Part shown: positions 25,119 to 32,094 of the stretch, piece by piece
Layout: each line of letters opens with the position of its first letter
Position numbering within the stretch: position 1 is the first letter of the stretch
DNA from: Planctomycetaceae bacterium
Lineage (GTDB): Bacteria > Planctomycetota > Planctomycetia > Planctomycetales > Planctomycetaceae
Direction: 5' to 3'
DNA: 54,192 nt
NCBI GenBank assembly: GCA_021732785.1
Contig: JAKFUG010000019.1
Coordinates: forward strand, 1-54,192
Position numbers and translations under genes: made by a program
Notes under the pieces: generated by a model
What the model was told of the DNA's origin: nothing
Database searches by the model: none
What the model saw: only the letters and a program-made list of their open reading frames with translations

Positions 25119-26468
25119 ATGCTCACCATCCAAGGCCCAGCTCACCGATATTGTGACGGCATTCCCCGCCGCGGATTCCTCAAAATCGGCGGGTTCGCTT
25201 TCGGTTCGTTGGCGAGCCTGAGTCTGCCGCAGATTCTGCAAGCTCAGGCCGCGAATGGCAGCCAGTCCAGTCGTAAAGCGGTCATCAACATTTTCCTGGG
25301 TGGCGGGCCGCCGCATCAGGATCTCTGGGACATCAAGACCGACGCCCCGAAGGAAATCCGCGGGGAATTCGATCCCATCAAGACGAACGTCCCCGGGATC
25401 GAAATTGGTGAAGTCTTCCCGCGCATTGCCGCGATGGCCGACAAGTGCGTCTTCATCCGGTCGGTGACGGGCTGCGTCGACAATCACGACGCCTATCAAT
25501 GTTTCAGCGGCTGGCCACGGAATTCGATTACGTCCGTCGGCGGCCGTCCTTGCATCGGGGCGGTGGTTTCGAAGCTGCAGGGACCGGTCGATAAAGCGGT
25601 GCCGCCCGCGGTCGCGCTGGCGGATCGGACTCAACACGTTCCCTGGTCTGAACCCGGTGCGCCGGGCTTTCTGGGTGCCTCCTTTTCCCCCTTCAAACCG
25701 CAGGGACAGGGGATGGAAGATCTCCGGCTCAACGGCGTGACGCTCGACCGGTTGAGCGATCGTCGCCAATTGCTGAGCGGCCTCGATCTGCTCAAGCGGG
25801 AATGCGACGCCACGGGGATGCTCGCCGGGATGGATGCGTTCTCCGATGCCGCGTTCGGCGTGCTGACCTCCAGCAAACTCGTCGATGCCCTCGACCTGAC
25901 CAAAGAAGACCCGAAGATCGTGGCCCGTTACGGCGACGGCAAGCCGTATCAATATCAATACGACGGGGCACCGACGTGCAACGACCATTTCCTGATGGCC
26001 CGGCGGCTGGTCGAAGTCGGCGTCCGCTCGGTCACCCTGAGCTTCGGTCGCTGGGACAGTCACGGTCAAAACTTCGCGCTGGTCCGCGATCACGGTGCGA
26101 AGCTCGATCAGGCGTTGAGCGCGTTGATCGAAGACCTCGATGTCCGGGGGATGTTGAACGACACGACGATCGCGGTATGGGGCGAATTCGGTCGCACCCC
26201 GCGAATCAACCCGCAAGCCGGTCGTGACCACTGGCCGCAGGTCAGTTGTGCGTTGCTCGCCGGCGGGGGGATGCGGACCGGTCAGGTCATCGGCTCCACC
26301 AACCGGCTGGGCGAATACGCGAAAGATCGCCCGGTCCCGCAGCAGGAAATCATCGCCACGATTTACCACAATCTGGGGATCGACCCGATGCACACGACGC
26401 TGCCCGATCCCACCGGTCGCCCGCAATTCCTCGTCGACCATCGCAGTCCCATGCCGGAAGTAGTGTAA
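25119..26468 (+). CDS. DUF1501 domain protein, Tat-exported (sulfatase-like fold)
   Basis: A 449-residue protein starting at ATG 25119. Residues 16-42 carry a twin-arginine signal (PRRGFLKIGGFAFGSLASL). The DUF1501 pattern follows: INIFLGGGPPHQDLWDIK, KTNVPGIEIGEVFPRIA, CVFIRSVTG, RWDSHGQNF, DTTIAVWGEFGRTPRIN and a terminal EIIATIYHNLGIDP. The family belongs to the alkaline-phosphatase/sulfatase superfamily and is hugely expanded in planctomycetes, often next to a DUF1549/1553 cytochrome-like partner; that partner is missing here. The substrate is unknown. The frame opens upstream (ATG 25080 after GGGAG), but family alignment favours 25119. A hairpin terminator follows. Confidence 0.92.
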   Translation: MLTIQGPAHRYCDGIPRRGFLKIGGFAFGSLASLSLPQILQAQAANGSQSSRKAVINIFLGGGPPHQDLWDIKTDAPKEIRGEFDPIKTNVPGIEIGEVFPRIAAMADKCVFIRSVTGCVDNHDAYQCFSGWPRNSITSVGGRPCIGAVVSKLQGPVDKAVPPAVALADRTQHVPWSEPGAPGFLGASFSPFKPQGQGMEDLRLNGVTLDRLSDRRQLLSGLDLLKRECDATGMLAGMDAFSDAAFGVLTSSKLVDALDLTKEDPKIVARYGDGKPYQYQYDGAPTCNDHFLMARRLVEVGVRSVTLSFGRWDSHGQNFALVRDHGAKLDQALSALIEDLDVRGMLNDTTIAVWGEFGRTPRINPQAGRDHWPQVSCALLAGGGMRTGQVIGSTNRLGEYAKDRPVPQQEIIATIYHNLGIDPMHTTLPDPTGRPQFLVDHRSPMPEVV

Positions 26469-26480
26469 TCATCCCAGGAA

Positions 26481-26508
26481 ACCCAGCCATTCTGATGGCT
26501 GGGTCCTT
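26481..26508 (+). terminator. Terminator after the DUF1501 gene
   Basis: ACCCAGCCAT (26481-26490) pairs with ATGGCTGGGT (26495-26504) around TCTG, followed by CCTTT. It is a sequence variant of the CCCAGGGAT family with compensating changes in both arms. Confidence 0.65.
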
Positions 26509-26540
26509 TGGAGTGATCCTCTTGGCCAGGGATTTCTATC

Positions 26541-26897
26541 GTGGATGACGGGTCGCCTACGATCGTCACGCGGCGCGACTTCGCGCAGCAACTCGCGTTT
26601 GGTCTTGGACTTGGTACCGCCTCTGCGGCCACCGCGGTTTCCGCACAGGAACCCGAAAAGAAAGACCCGCCACCACGGCCACCCACCCCGGCGGAACTCA
26701 TTCTCACGGGCATCGTCCAGCAATATCCCAGCGAACACTACAATGCCGAAGTCATCGAAGGGATCTTCGGCGACATCCGCAGCGATCTGGCCCGCGGTCG
26801 TGAACTCTCAAAGTTCCCGTTGCAAAACAGCGACGAACCGGCGTTCGTCTTCGCGGCCTACCGCAGCGATCGTCCGCACGGCGGCGAGTTGCGTTGA
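26541..26897 (+). CDS. Small protein with Tat-like leader
   Basis: A 118-residue protein with GTG start 26541, preceded by AGGGA. TRRDFAQQLAFGLGLGTASAATAVSAQ is a twin-arginine type leader ending in an Ala-rich cut site. The mature part is short: a Pro-rich linker (DPPPRPPTPAE) then one compact helical region (LTGIVQQYPSEHYNAEVIEGIFGDIRSDLARGRELSKF). No known domain is recognised. It follows the DUF1501 gene after a terminator. Its stop TGA (26895-26897) overlaps the first bases of the repeat block, suggesting the repeat inserted directly at the gene end. Confidence 0.55.
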   Translation: MDDGSPTIVTRRDFAQQLAFGLGLGTASAATAVSAQEPEKKDPPPRPPTPAELILTGIVQQYPSEHYNAEVIEGIFGDIRSDLARGRELSKFPLQNSDEPAFVFAAYRSDRPHGGELR

Positions 26898-26991
26898 CCC
26901 CAACGGGGTCACAGAAGGTAGCCGGTGGTCGCAGCGCAGCGAAGACCACCGGATGTGTGTGGTGAGAAATCCGACCCCGGAGGGGTCGCAG
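26896..26991 (+). repeat. 96-bp three-hairpin repeat, copy A
   Basis: It begins with the hairpin GACCCC-AAC-GGGGTC, continues with GGTAGCCGGTGGTC and its complementary GACCACCGG, and ends with CGACCCCGGAGGGGTCGCAG. Copy B at 27120-27215 has the same order of hairpins with covarying stems. Confidence 0.7.
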
Positions 26992-26993
26992 CG

Positions 26994-27083
26994 GCTTGTT
27001 ATACGCATTCCAGGAATCATGCGCGCGTTTTGAACCGCCTCGCTCATCACGCGGAGCGTGATGAGCGGATTCCGCATAACGCG
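26994..27083. repeat. Dispersed GCATTCCAGGAATC repeat with palindromic end
   Basis: GCTTGTTATACGCATTCCAG... (26994-27052) matches the complement of 47773-47833 over about 60 bases. CGCTCATCACGC (27041-27052) then pairs with GCGTGATGAGCG (27056-27067), leading into a truncated inverted copy ending near 27083. Confidence 0.65.
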
Positions 27084-27119
27084 CTGTTCATTGTTGGGAT
27101 CGGTATTACAAATGCGTTT

Positions 27120-27215
27120 CTGCGACTCCTTCGGGGTCGATCTTATGCTTCGACCGATTCCGGGGGTATCGCTAGCGCTCTACCCCCGGCTACCGTCTAT
27201 GATCCCTTCGGGATC
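27120..27215 (-). repeat. 96-bp three-hairpin repeat, copy B (inverted)
   Basis: Read on the lower strand it begins GATCCCTTCGGGATC, then GGTAGCCGGGGGTAG with its partner TACCCCCGG, and ends CGACCCCGAAGGAGTCGCAG. Stem changes relative to copy A are compensated, so structure rather than sequence seems conserved. Confidence 0.7.
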
Positions 27216-27340
27216 AGCAACCACAATGATCGTGATGTGAGAAATCATGGGGGTAATGTGGCATAATCTGTACGACCATGGTCCTCGACTCCCGTAATGC
27301 ACCGGACAGGCTGACAACTTCCGGGGAGCGCGACTCGACG

Positions 27341-28744
27341 ATGAAACTCACTCCCAACGACGCTTTCTCAACCGTCACGCAATGGGCGCAGCGGCTGCGA
27401 CGCGGCGAAACGACATCCCTCGCGCTGACCGAGTTCTATCTCGAACGGCTCGAACGGATCGGGCCGCAGTTCAATTGTGTCGTGACCGTGACGCGCGATC
27501 TCGCACTGCAACAGGCGGCCGAAGCGGATCGGTTGCTCGCGCAGGGACAGGACCGCGGCCCACTGCACGGCATACCGTACGGGGCGAAGGACCTGCTCGC
27601 CACGCGCGGGATTCCGACGACGTGGGGAGCCGCGCCGTTCAAGGATCGCATCATCGACAGGGATGCGACCGTCATCGAACGGCTGCGCGAAGCCGGAGCG
27701 GTGCTGGCGGCGAAGTTGTCGATGGTCGAAATCGCCGGCGGTTTTGGTTATCGACAGGCCGACGCCTCATTCACGGGACCGGGTCGCAATGGCTGGAACC
27801 GGGACCGCTGGTCGGGTGGATCATCTTCCGGGCCCGGTGCCGCCGTCGCGGCAGGGTTGGTGCCGTATGCCATTGGATCGGAAACATCGGGATCGATCAT
27901 CACTCCCGCGGGGTACAATGGCGTGGCGGGACTGCGGCCCACTTATGGCCGTGTGAGCCGTCATGGCGCGATGGCGTTGTCATGGACGCTCGACAAGCTC
28001 GGACCGATGGCTCGCACTGCGGAAGATTGCGGCCATGTGCTGCACGCGATCGCCGGGGTGGATCGGCACGACCCGACGAGCATCACCGAGTCATACCAGT
28101 TCACGCCGCATGATTTCACCGCAAAAAAAGCCCGCATCGCCACGATTAAAGGGGCGCTGGAAAACGTCCAGCCGGAAGTCCGTACGAACTTCGAAGTAGC
28201 TCAGAAAACGCTGGGTGAGTTCGCCGAGTTCGAGGAAATCGAACTCCCGCCGCTGCCGTATAGTGCGGTCGTGGGAACGATCATCAACTGCGAACAAGCC
28301 GCCGCGTTCGAGGAGTTCATCCGCGATGGCAAAGTGTGGGAACTCTCCGCCCCGGAAGACCGTTGGGGCGGCCACTCGCCGCTCGCCATCCCCGCGAAGG
28401 ATTACATCAACGCCCTGCGCGTGCGGGGCAAGATTCAGCACGCGCTCGATGCGTTCTTCGAGAAATACGACGCGATCATCGCCCCGTCCTTGTCGACGGT
28501 CGCCGGGCCGATTGATCGCGACTTCCGCGAATGGTCGAAAGGCTTTTCCAGCACCTCGCTCGGCGTGGCCAGCAATGCCGCGGGGTTACCCGCCATCGCG
28601 CTGTGTAACGGCTTCGGTCAGGACAATCTTCCCACCGGCTTCCAACTCGTCGGCCGGGCGCTGGAAGAGAACCGTTTGCTCAGCCTCGCCATGGCCTACC
28701 AATCCCGCACCGACTGGCACACGCGGCATCCGGAATTGCCGTAA
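27341..28744 (+). CDS. Amidase-signature family hydrolase
   Basis: A 467-residue amidase. The Ser-cisSer-Lys triad region is visible: K83 in GIPYGAKDLLATRGIPTT, SGGSSSGPGAAVAAG (158-171) with the cis-Ser, and GSETSGSIITPA with nucleophile S185. Further family marks are GLRPTYGRVSRHG and LDKLGPMARTAEDCG. It hydrolyses amide bonds; the substrate is unknown, and a GatA role is unlikely because gatB and gatC are absent. ATG 27341 was chosen (GGGGAG lies 13 bases upstream); ATG 27278 adds 21 residues without homology or a ribosome site. Confidence 0.88.
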   Translation: MKLTPNDAFSTVTQWAQRLRRGETTSLALTEFYLERLERIGPQFNCVVTVTRDLALQQAAEADRLLAQGQDRGPLHGIPYGAKDLLATRGIPTTWGAAPFKDRIIDRDATVIERLREAGAVLAAKLSMVEIAGGFGYRQADASFTGPGRNGWNRDRWSGGSSSGPGAAVAAGLVPYAIGSETSGSIITPAGYNGVAGLRPTYGRVSRHGAMALSWTLDKLGPMARTAEDCGHVLHAIAGVDRHDPTSITESYQFTPHDFTAKKARIATIKGALENVQPEVRTNFEVAQKTLGEFAEFEEIELPPLPYSAVVGTIINCEQAAAFEEFIRDGKVWELSAPEDRWGGHSPLAIPAKDYINALRVRGKIQHALDAFFEKYDAIIAPSLSTVAGPIDRDFREWSKGFSSTSLGVASNAAGLPAIALCNGFGQDNLPTGFQLVGRALEENRLLSLAMAYQSRTDWHTRHPELP

Positions 28745-28760
28745 TGCGGACGAAGAGGAT

Positions 28761-28835
28761 CCACAGATTTCGCAGATTCGCACAGATTTGAAGAAGAGAA
28801 GAGAGGGAACCACGGAAGACACGGAGAACACGGAA
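28761..28835 (+). repeat. CACAGATT/CCACGGAA repeat, left copy
   Basis: Begins CCACAGATTTCGCAGATTCG and ends with tandem variants of CACGGAARA (ACCACGGAAGACACGG..). It is the inverted partner of 29397-29466. Confidence 0.7.
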
Positions 28836-28838
28836 GGA

Positions 28839-29321
28839 ATGCCGGAGAATAAGTCGCATACGAAGATAACCGATATGTCTTCAGTGTTCGCGAAGCGCCT
28901 TGCGCGCAATCGCGGACCGATCCCCGGCGACCCGGATCATCGGCAGCCACCGAACTATGGGATCGCAGCTCAATTCGATGGAGAAATGATCTTCCTGACC
29001 CTCACGTTTCATGCGGGATCGGCTTACTGTTGCTTCGAGTATGGGTGTCATCTCGAATATTATGGCTGCAAACGTTGGGATTTCCTGCGAAAGGAACTGG
29101 TGGCCCTCGGATGTGTTGTTCCCGAACGATTGAAGCTGCATGCCACGGCTATCGTTGAGAATGGGGCCCTCTTTTTCGATTGGAGTCGTGGTGATCTATC
29201 ACGGCGCGGTTGGTACGAATTTGCTCCACAGGACGCGGGTCGATACGAACAAGACATCACTGAAGGTGAGATTGGGAGCCCACAATCTGATGCCCGACCC
29301 GGCAATCCAACGCCGAATTGA
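28839..29321 (+). CDS. Hypothetical protein bracketed by inverted repeats
   Basis: Up to 160 residues from ATG 28839 (GGAAGGA immediately upstream, but that SD is the end of the repeat); ATG 28875 would give MSSVFAKRLARN... and 148 residues. The centre looks like a globular beta-alpha fold (AAQFDGEMIFLTLTFHAGSA, CCFEYGCHLEYYGCKRWDFL, HATAIVENGALFFDW). No family is recognised. Base composition is less GC-rich than the flanking amidase and nagA genes. It lies exactly between two inverted copies of a 70-75-bp repeat, as a captured cassette would. Whether it is expressed is unknown. Confidence 0.5.
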   Translation: MPENKSHTKITDMSSVFAKRLARNRGPIPGDPDHRQPPNYGIAAQFDGEMIFLTLTFHAGSAYCCFEYGCHLEYYGCKRWDFLRKELVALGCVVPERLKLHATAIVENGALFFDWSRGDLSRRGWYEFAPQDAGRYEQDITEGEIGSPQSDARPGNPTPN

Positions 29322-29396
29322 GCAAATTTTACTGGCCCTATTGTGCCTCGTGCTTGAGTCCCGCACGCGGCAACCCATTCCCCTCGTTTCTGCTTT

Positions 29397-29466
29397 TTCC
29401 GTGTCATCCGTGTATTCCGTGGTTCTCTCTCTTCTCCGAATCTGTGTTAATCTGTGAAATCGGTGG
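29397..29466 (-). repeat. CACAGATT/CCACGGAA repeat, right copy (inverted)
   Basis: Its complement reads CCACCGATTTCACAGATT... and ends in ACCACGGAATACACGGATGACACGGAA-type tandem units, matching the left copy at 28761-28835 over nearly its whole length. Confidence 0.7.
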
Positions 29467-29498
29467 ACCGTTTTTTCTTCCCCGCGAAGTGACCCGAT

Positions 29499-30707
29499 AT
29501 GCTGACTGTTTGTGGACGTCGTTACGACACCGGTGAACCGATTGAAGTCGTGATCGATGGCGACCGCATTTCATCGGTGCGGCCCGCGTGGGCGGGGGAT
29601 GAGCTGGAATCGTGGCCGATGATTGCCCCGGCGTTGTTCGATTTGCAGATCAACGGGCATGGCGGGACCTGGTTCAGCGACGACGCCCTCACGCCGGACA
29701 AAGTCCATCGCGCGGTGCAGGCGTATCTGCGGTTCGGCGTCACGCGGTTGTGTCCGACGTTGATCACCAATTCGTTCGATGCGCTCGCGCATGGTTTTCG
29801 GACCATTCATCGAGCGTGTGAAGAGGACCCGATCACCGCGCGGATGGTGCCGGGGTGTCACCTCGAAGGACCGTACATCTCAGCGGAAGACGGGCCGCGT
29901 GGAGCGCATCCGCGACAGCACGTGTGCCGGGCCGATTGGGACGAATTCTCACGCTTGCAAGACGCGGCGGGAGGGCGCATCAAGCTGGTGACGGTCGCGC
30001 CGGAACAGGATGGGGTGATTGAATTCATCGGCCGTGCGGTGGCGAATGGAATCGTCATCGCCATCGGTCACACCGCCGCCACGCCCGAGCAAATTCGCGC
30101 CGCGGTGGATGCCGGCGCGACACTCAGCACGCATCTCGGCAACGGGTGTTCAACGATGCTGCACCGCCACCGCAATCCGTTATGGGAGCAACTCGCGGAC
30201 GATCGCCTCACTTCGAGTTTGATCGTCGATGGTCACCACCTGCCGGCGAACATTGTGCGGACGGTGCTGAAAGTGAAATCGCCGCGGAATGTGGTGCTGA
30301 CGTGCGACGCCGCGGGCTGGGCGGGATGTCCACCCGGCATTTACGAGAGCAAACTTGGTCGCAGCGAGATTCTGGAGAATGGTAAACTCGTGGTCGCGGG
30401 ACAACGGGAATTGCTCGCCGGGTCAGCGCTCGAGACCGACGTTTGCGTGGTCAAAGTCCGCGAGTACGCCGGGGTCGGATGGCGGGAAGCGATTCCAATG
30501 GCCAGCCGCAATCCGGCGAAACTGCTGGGATACGAAGCCCCGCGGCTGCGACGACACGGTCTGGCCGATCTGTTCCTGTTCCGGCACACGTCCGGGTCCG
30601 ACCGGTTGCAGATCGATGCCACCATCGCCGGGGGGGTGGTGCAATATGGATCGATCCCGATGCTCAATCACGCTGGCATTTCATCCCCCAGGAACCGGGA
30701 GGCATAG
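29499..30707 (+). CDS. nagA: N-acetylglucosamine-6-phosphate deacetylase
   Basis: A 402-residue amidohydrolase. Metal and substrate residues typical of NagA: E123 in GCHLEGPYISAEDGPRGAH, H191 in IAIGHTAA, H212 in STHLGNG, H246/H247 in IVDGHHLP, and catalytic D270 in VLTCDAAG. It removes acetate from GlcNAc-6-P, giving glucosamine-6-P for cell-wall recycling or amino-sugar use. Length is normal, with a C-terminal strand region closing the small beta domain (GLADLFLF...GGVVQYG). ATG 29499 was chosen at the family N-terminus. Its last 40 bases overlap the 3' end of the convergent glycosyltransferase gene. No nagB or transporter is next to it. Confidence 0.88.
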   Translation: MLTVCGRRYDTGEPIEVVIDGDRISSVRPAWAGDELESWPMIAPALFDLQINGHGGTWFSDDALTPDKVHRAVQAYLRFGVTRLCPTLITNSFDALAHGFRTIHRACEEDPITARMVPGCHLEGPYISAEDGPRGAHPRQHVCRADWDEFSRLQDAAGGRIKLVTVAPEQDGVIEFIGRAVANGIVIAIGHTAATPEQIRAAVDAGATLSTHLGNGCSTMLHRHRNPLWEQLADDRLTSSLIVDGHHLPANIVRTVLKVKSPRNVVLTCDAAGWAGCPPGIYESKLGRSEILENGKLVVAGQRELLAGSALETDVCVVKVREYAGVGWREAIPMASRNPAKLLGYEAPRLRRHGLADLFLFRHTSGSDRLQIDATIAGGVVQYGSIPMLNHAGISSPRNREA

Positions 30708-31795
30708 CGGACGCCGACGGCGCGGGACGATTCATAAATCGTGCTAACGTCGCCGAGGTGCTGCACGAGGCTGGGCGTGGGAAAAACAATCGGAATCTGC
30801 GATCGCGCGGCCCAATCGCCGATCAGCATGCTGAGCCCGCCCGAGCGTGTACCGGGAGGCACCGCGCAGGCTTGCTGAATCAGCGGATCGTGAATGAAGC
30901 GTTCGGCAAATTCGCGCGGATAGATGAACGCCACTGCACCGAATCTCCACGGTCGCTGCGTGGCAAACCATCCCGCGGACGGCTGAGTATCGTCGCTGCT
31001 GCACCACGCCGAGACGAGACCCGGTTGCGACCCCGGCCATAAGCACGATTCGAGGTACTCGCGCACAGGGAGATGGGGCGGCCACCAGGCATCATCCTGC
31101 ACGAGCAGCAACGTGTCGGCGTCGGGATACGCTTCCAGCAATTTCACGAGGGCGCGATAATAGCTTTGCCGCACCCCGAGCGCTGGGATTTGTTGGGATC
31201 GCGGTAAATCGTGAAACATTTCGGGGATATCGACATCGCCGTCGATGAACAAGTGAATGTCTGCGAAACCGACGGACAGCAGACTTTGCACACAGGGCAT
31301 CAAAGTGGAGACCCGGCGGGGTGCCGTTGTCACTCCCACGGCCCAGCGGGTGACCTGTCCCGAACGAACGGCCGGAAAGGGGAGCACGCGGGCAATGTCC
31401 TGCACCGTTCGGCAATCACCTGCTGTCGTGAAGCCGTTCGGTCGGAGCGGAAGGTCGTCTTCCTCGGGCAAGACGGGCGGAAAACTTGCCTCGGCTTGAG
31501 TTCGCAATCGCTCCCACCGGGCCTGGTCTTCACTGCCCTGCGGCGCTGAGCGGCGTTGATCGGCTGCGGACCAGACCAGCGAGGCGATGACCGGGTTCCA
31601 ATCGCGAACGGTCGGCTCAAAGGTGCGACAACAAGCTTCGCAGACCTCCAGCGAAACGTTGGCGTCCGTACGATCGGTTGTGTCCAGCAACTGCACGACA
31701 AGTCGGCAGACAAACCCGCTGTGAGGACCAGTCTCACGATGCGGGCACGTTTGCGGGCAGCGCAACGGCGGCGCGAGGGACACGTCCGGGCTCAC
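30668..31795 (-). CDS. GT-A-like glycosyltransferase with Cys-rich N-terminal module
   Basis: A 375-residue protein. GTG 31795 overlaps the stop of the 65-residue gene (GTGA), so translation is likely coupled. Residues 13-56 are Cys-rich (C13, C17, C30, C52, C55, C56, with VCEACC), a probable zinc module shared with the glycosyltransferase at 36753. Residues 150-375 form a nucleotide-sugar transferase-like domain: WAVGVTTAPRRVSTLMPCVQSLL, HLFIDGD, LLLVQDDAWWPP (a DxD-like D234-D235) and a C-terminal PSLVQHLGDVSTIYES. Donor and acceptor are unknown. It is third in the lower-strand arm after the kinase-STAND protein. The frame is open further upstream, but the overlap start and Cys module support 31795. 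Confidence 0.65.
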   Translation of the reverse strand: MSPDVSLAPPLRCPQTCPHRETGPHSGFVCRLVVQLLDTTDRTDANVSLEVCEACCRTFEPTVRDWNPVIASLVWSAADQRRSAPQGSEDQARWERLRTQAEASFPPVLPEEDDLPLRPNGFTTAGDCRTVQDIARVLPFPAVRSGQVTRWAVGVTTAPRRVSTLMPCVQSLLSVGFADIHLFIDGDVDIPEMFHDLPRSQQIPALGVRQSYYRALVKLLEAYPDADTLLLVQDDAWWPPHLPVREYLESCLWPGSQPGLVSAWCSSDDTQPSAGWFATQRPWRFGAVAFIYPREFAERFIHDPLIQQACAVPPGTRSGGLSMLIGDWAARSQIPIVFPTPSLVQHLGDVSTIYESSRAVGVRYASRFLGDEMPA

Positions 31796-31989
31796 ACCGC
31801 CGCATCGGCAGCGGCAACCACACTCGGCGTGGCGCGGATTTGTCCCGCAAACAACCCCGCCACTTTCGGCGGCGCACTGGGGCGCGCCCCGGGAAGCGAG
31901 GCATCTTTCTTGAGCCGCCAATCGGCACCGTCATACTGCCACAAGGCATAACCGGCGGGGACTCCGCGACCGAAACAACAAAGACTCAT
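31792..31989 (-). CDS. Small 65-residue protein of unknown function
   Basis: ATG 31989 to TGA 31792. The sequence looks like a folded small domain: MSLCCFGRGVPAGYALWQYD, then DWRLKKDASLPGA, PSAPPKVAGLFAGQIRATPSV and an Ala tail. It overlaps the following glycosyltransferase by four bases (GTGA) and lies 105 bases after the kinase-STAND gene, so it belongs to the same arm. The Cys pair and aromatic core suggest a binding role; I recognise no family. The coupling supports it being real despite its size. Confidence 0.5.
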   Translation of the reverse strand: MSLCCFGRGVPAGYALWQYDGADWRLKKDASLPGARPSAPPKVAGLFAGQIRATPSVVAAADAAV

Positions 31990-32094
31990 TTGAAAATCAG
32001 GTTGGCCCGCGAGCATCTGGAATTCCTTGCGACAACGATTTGGCAGAAGTTCCCTGTCACGCACGTTAACCGGTGAACAGACTCATCGCAAGAA

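Larger units (their letters stand above)
26896..27340. other. Composite repeat block between Tat protein and amidase
   Basis: This 445-base gap is dominated by repeats. Two copies of a roughly 96-base structured element lie in opposite orientation (26896-26991 and 27120-27215), with a third dispersed repeat family between them (26994-27083). No gene is supported; open frames here are by-products of the GC-rich palindromes. The last 125 bases carry the amidase leader. Confidence 0.65.

Noticed and set aside
24927-26441. 504-residue lower-strand open frame opposite the DUF1501 gene
   Set aside because: Antisense shadow; no domain, and the DUF1501 pattern plus promoter fit the upper strand.
26545-27033. 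162-residue open frame starting ATG 26545, alternative to the Tat-type protein
   Set aside because: It runs through the repeat block and is Ser/Arg-rich without pattern, while the GTG 26541 frame has a Tat leader and ends exactly at the repeat.
27341-28744. Assignment of the amidase as GatA of the tRNA amidotransferase
   Set aside because: No gatB or gatC is adjacent, and the amidase signature alone is shared by many unrelated amidases.
28740-29470. CRISPR array (short repeated CACGGA/CACAGATT units)
   Set aside because: Units are 8-11 bases, contiguous and without spacers, in two inverted blocks; no cas genes are nearby. No CRISPR array was seen anywhere in the window.
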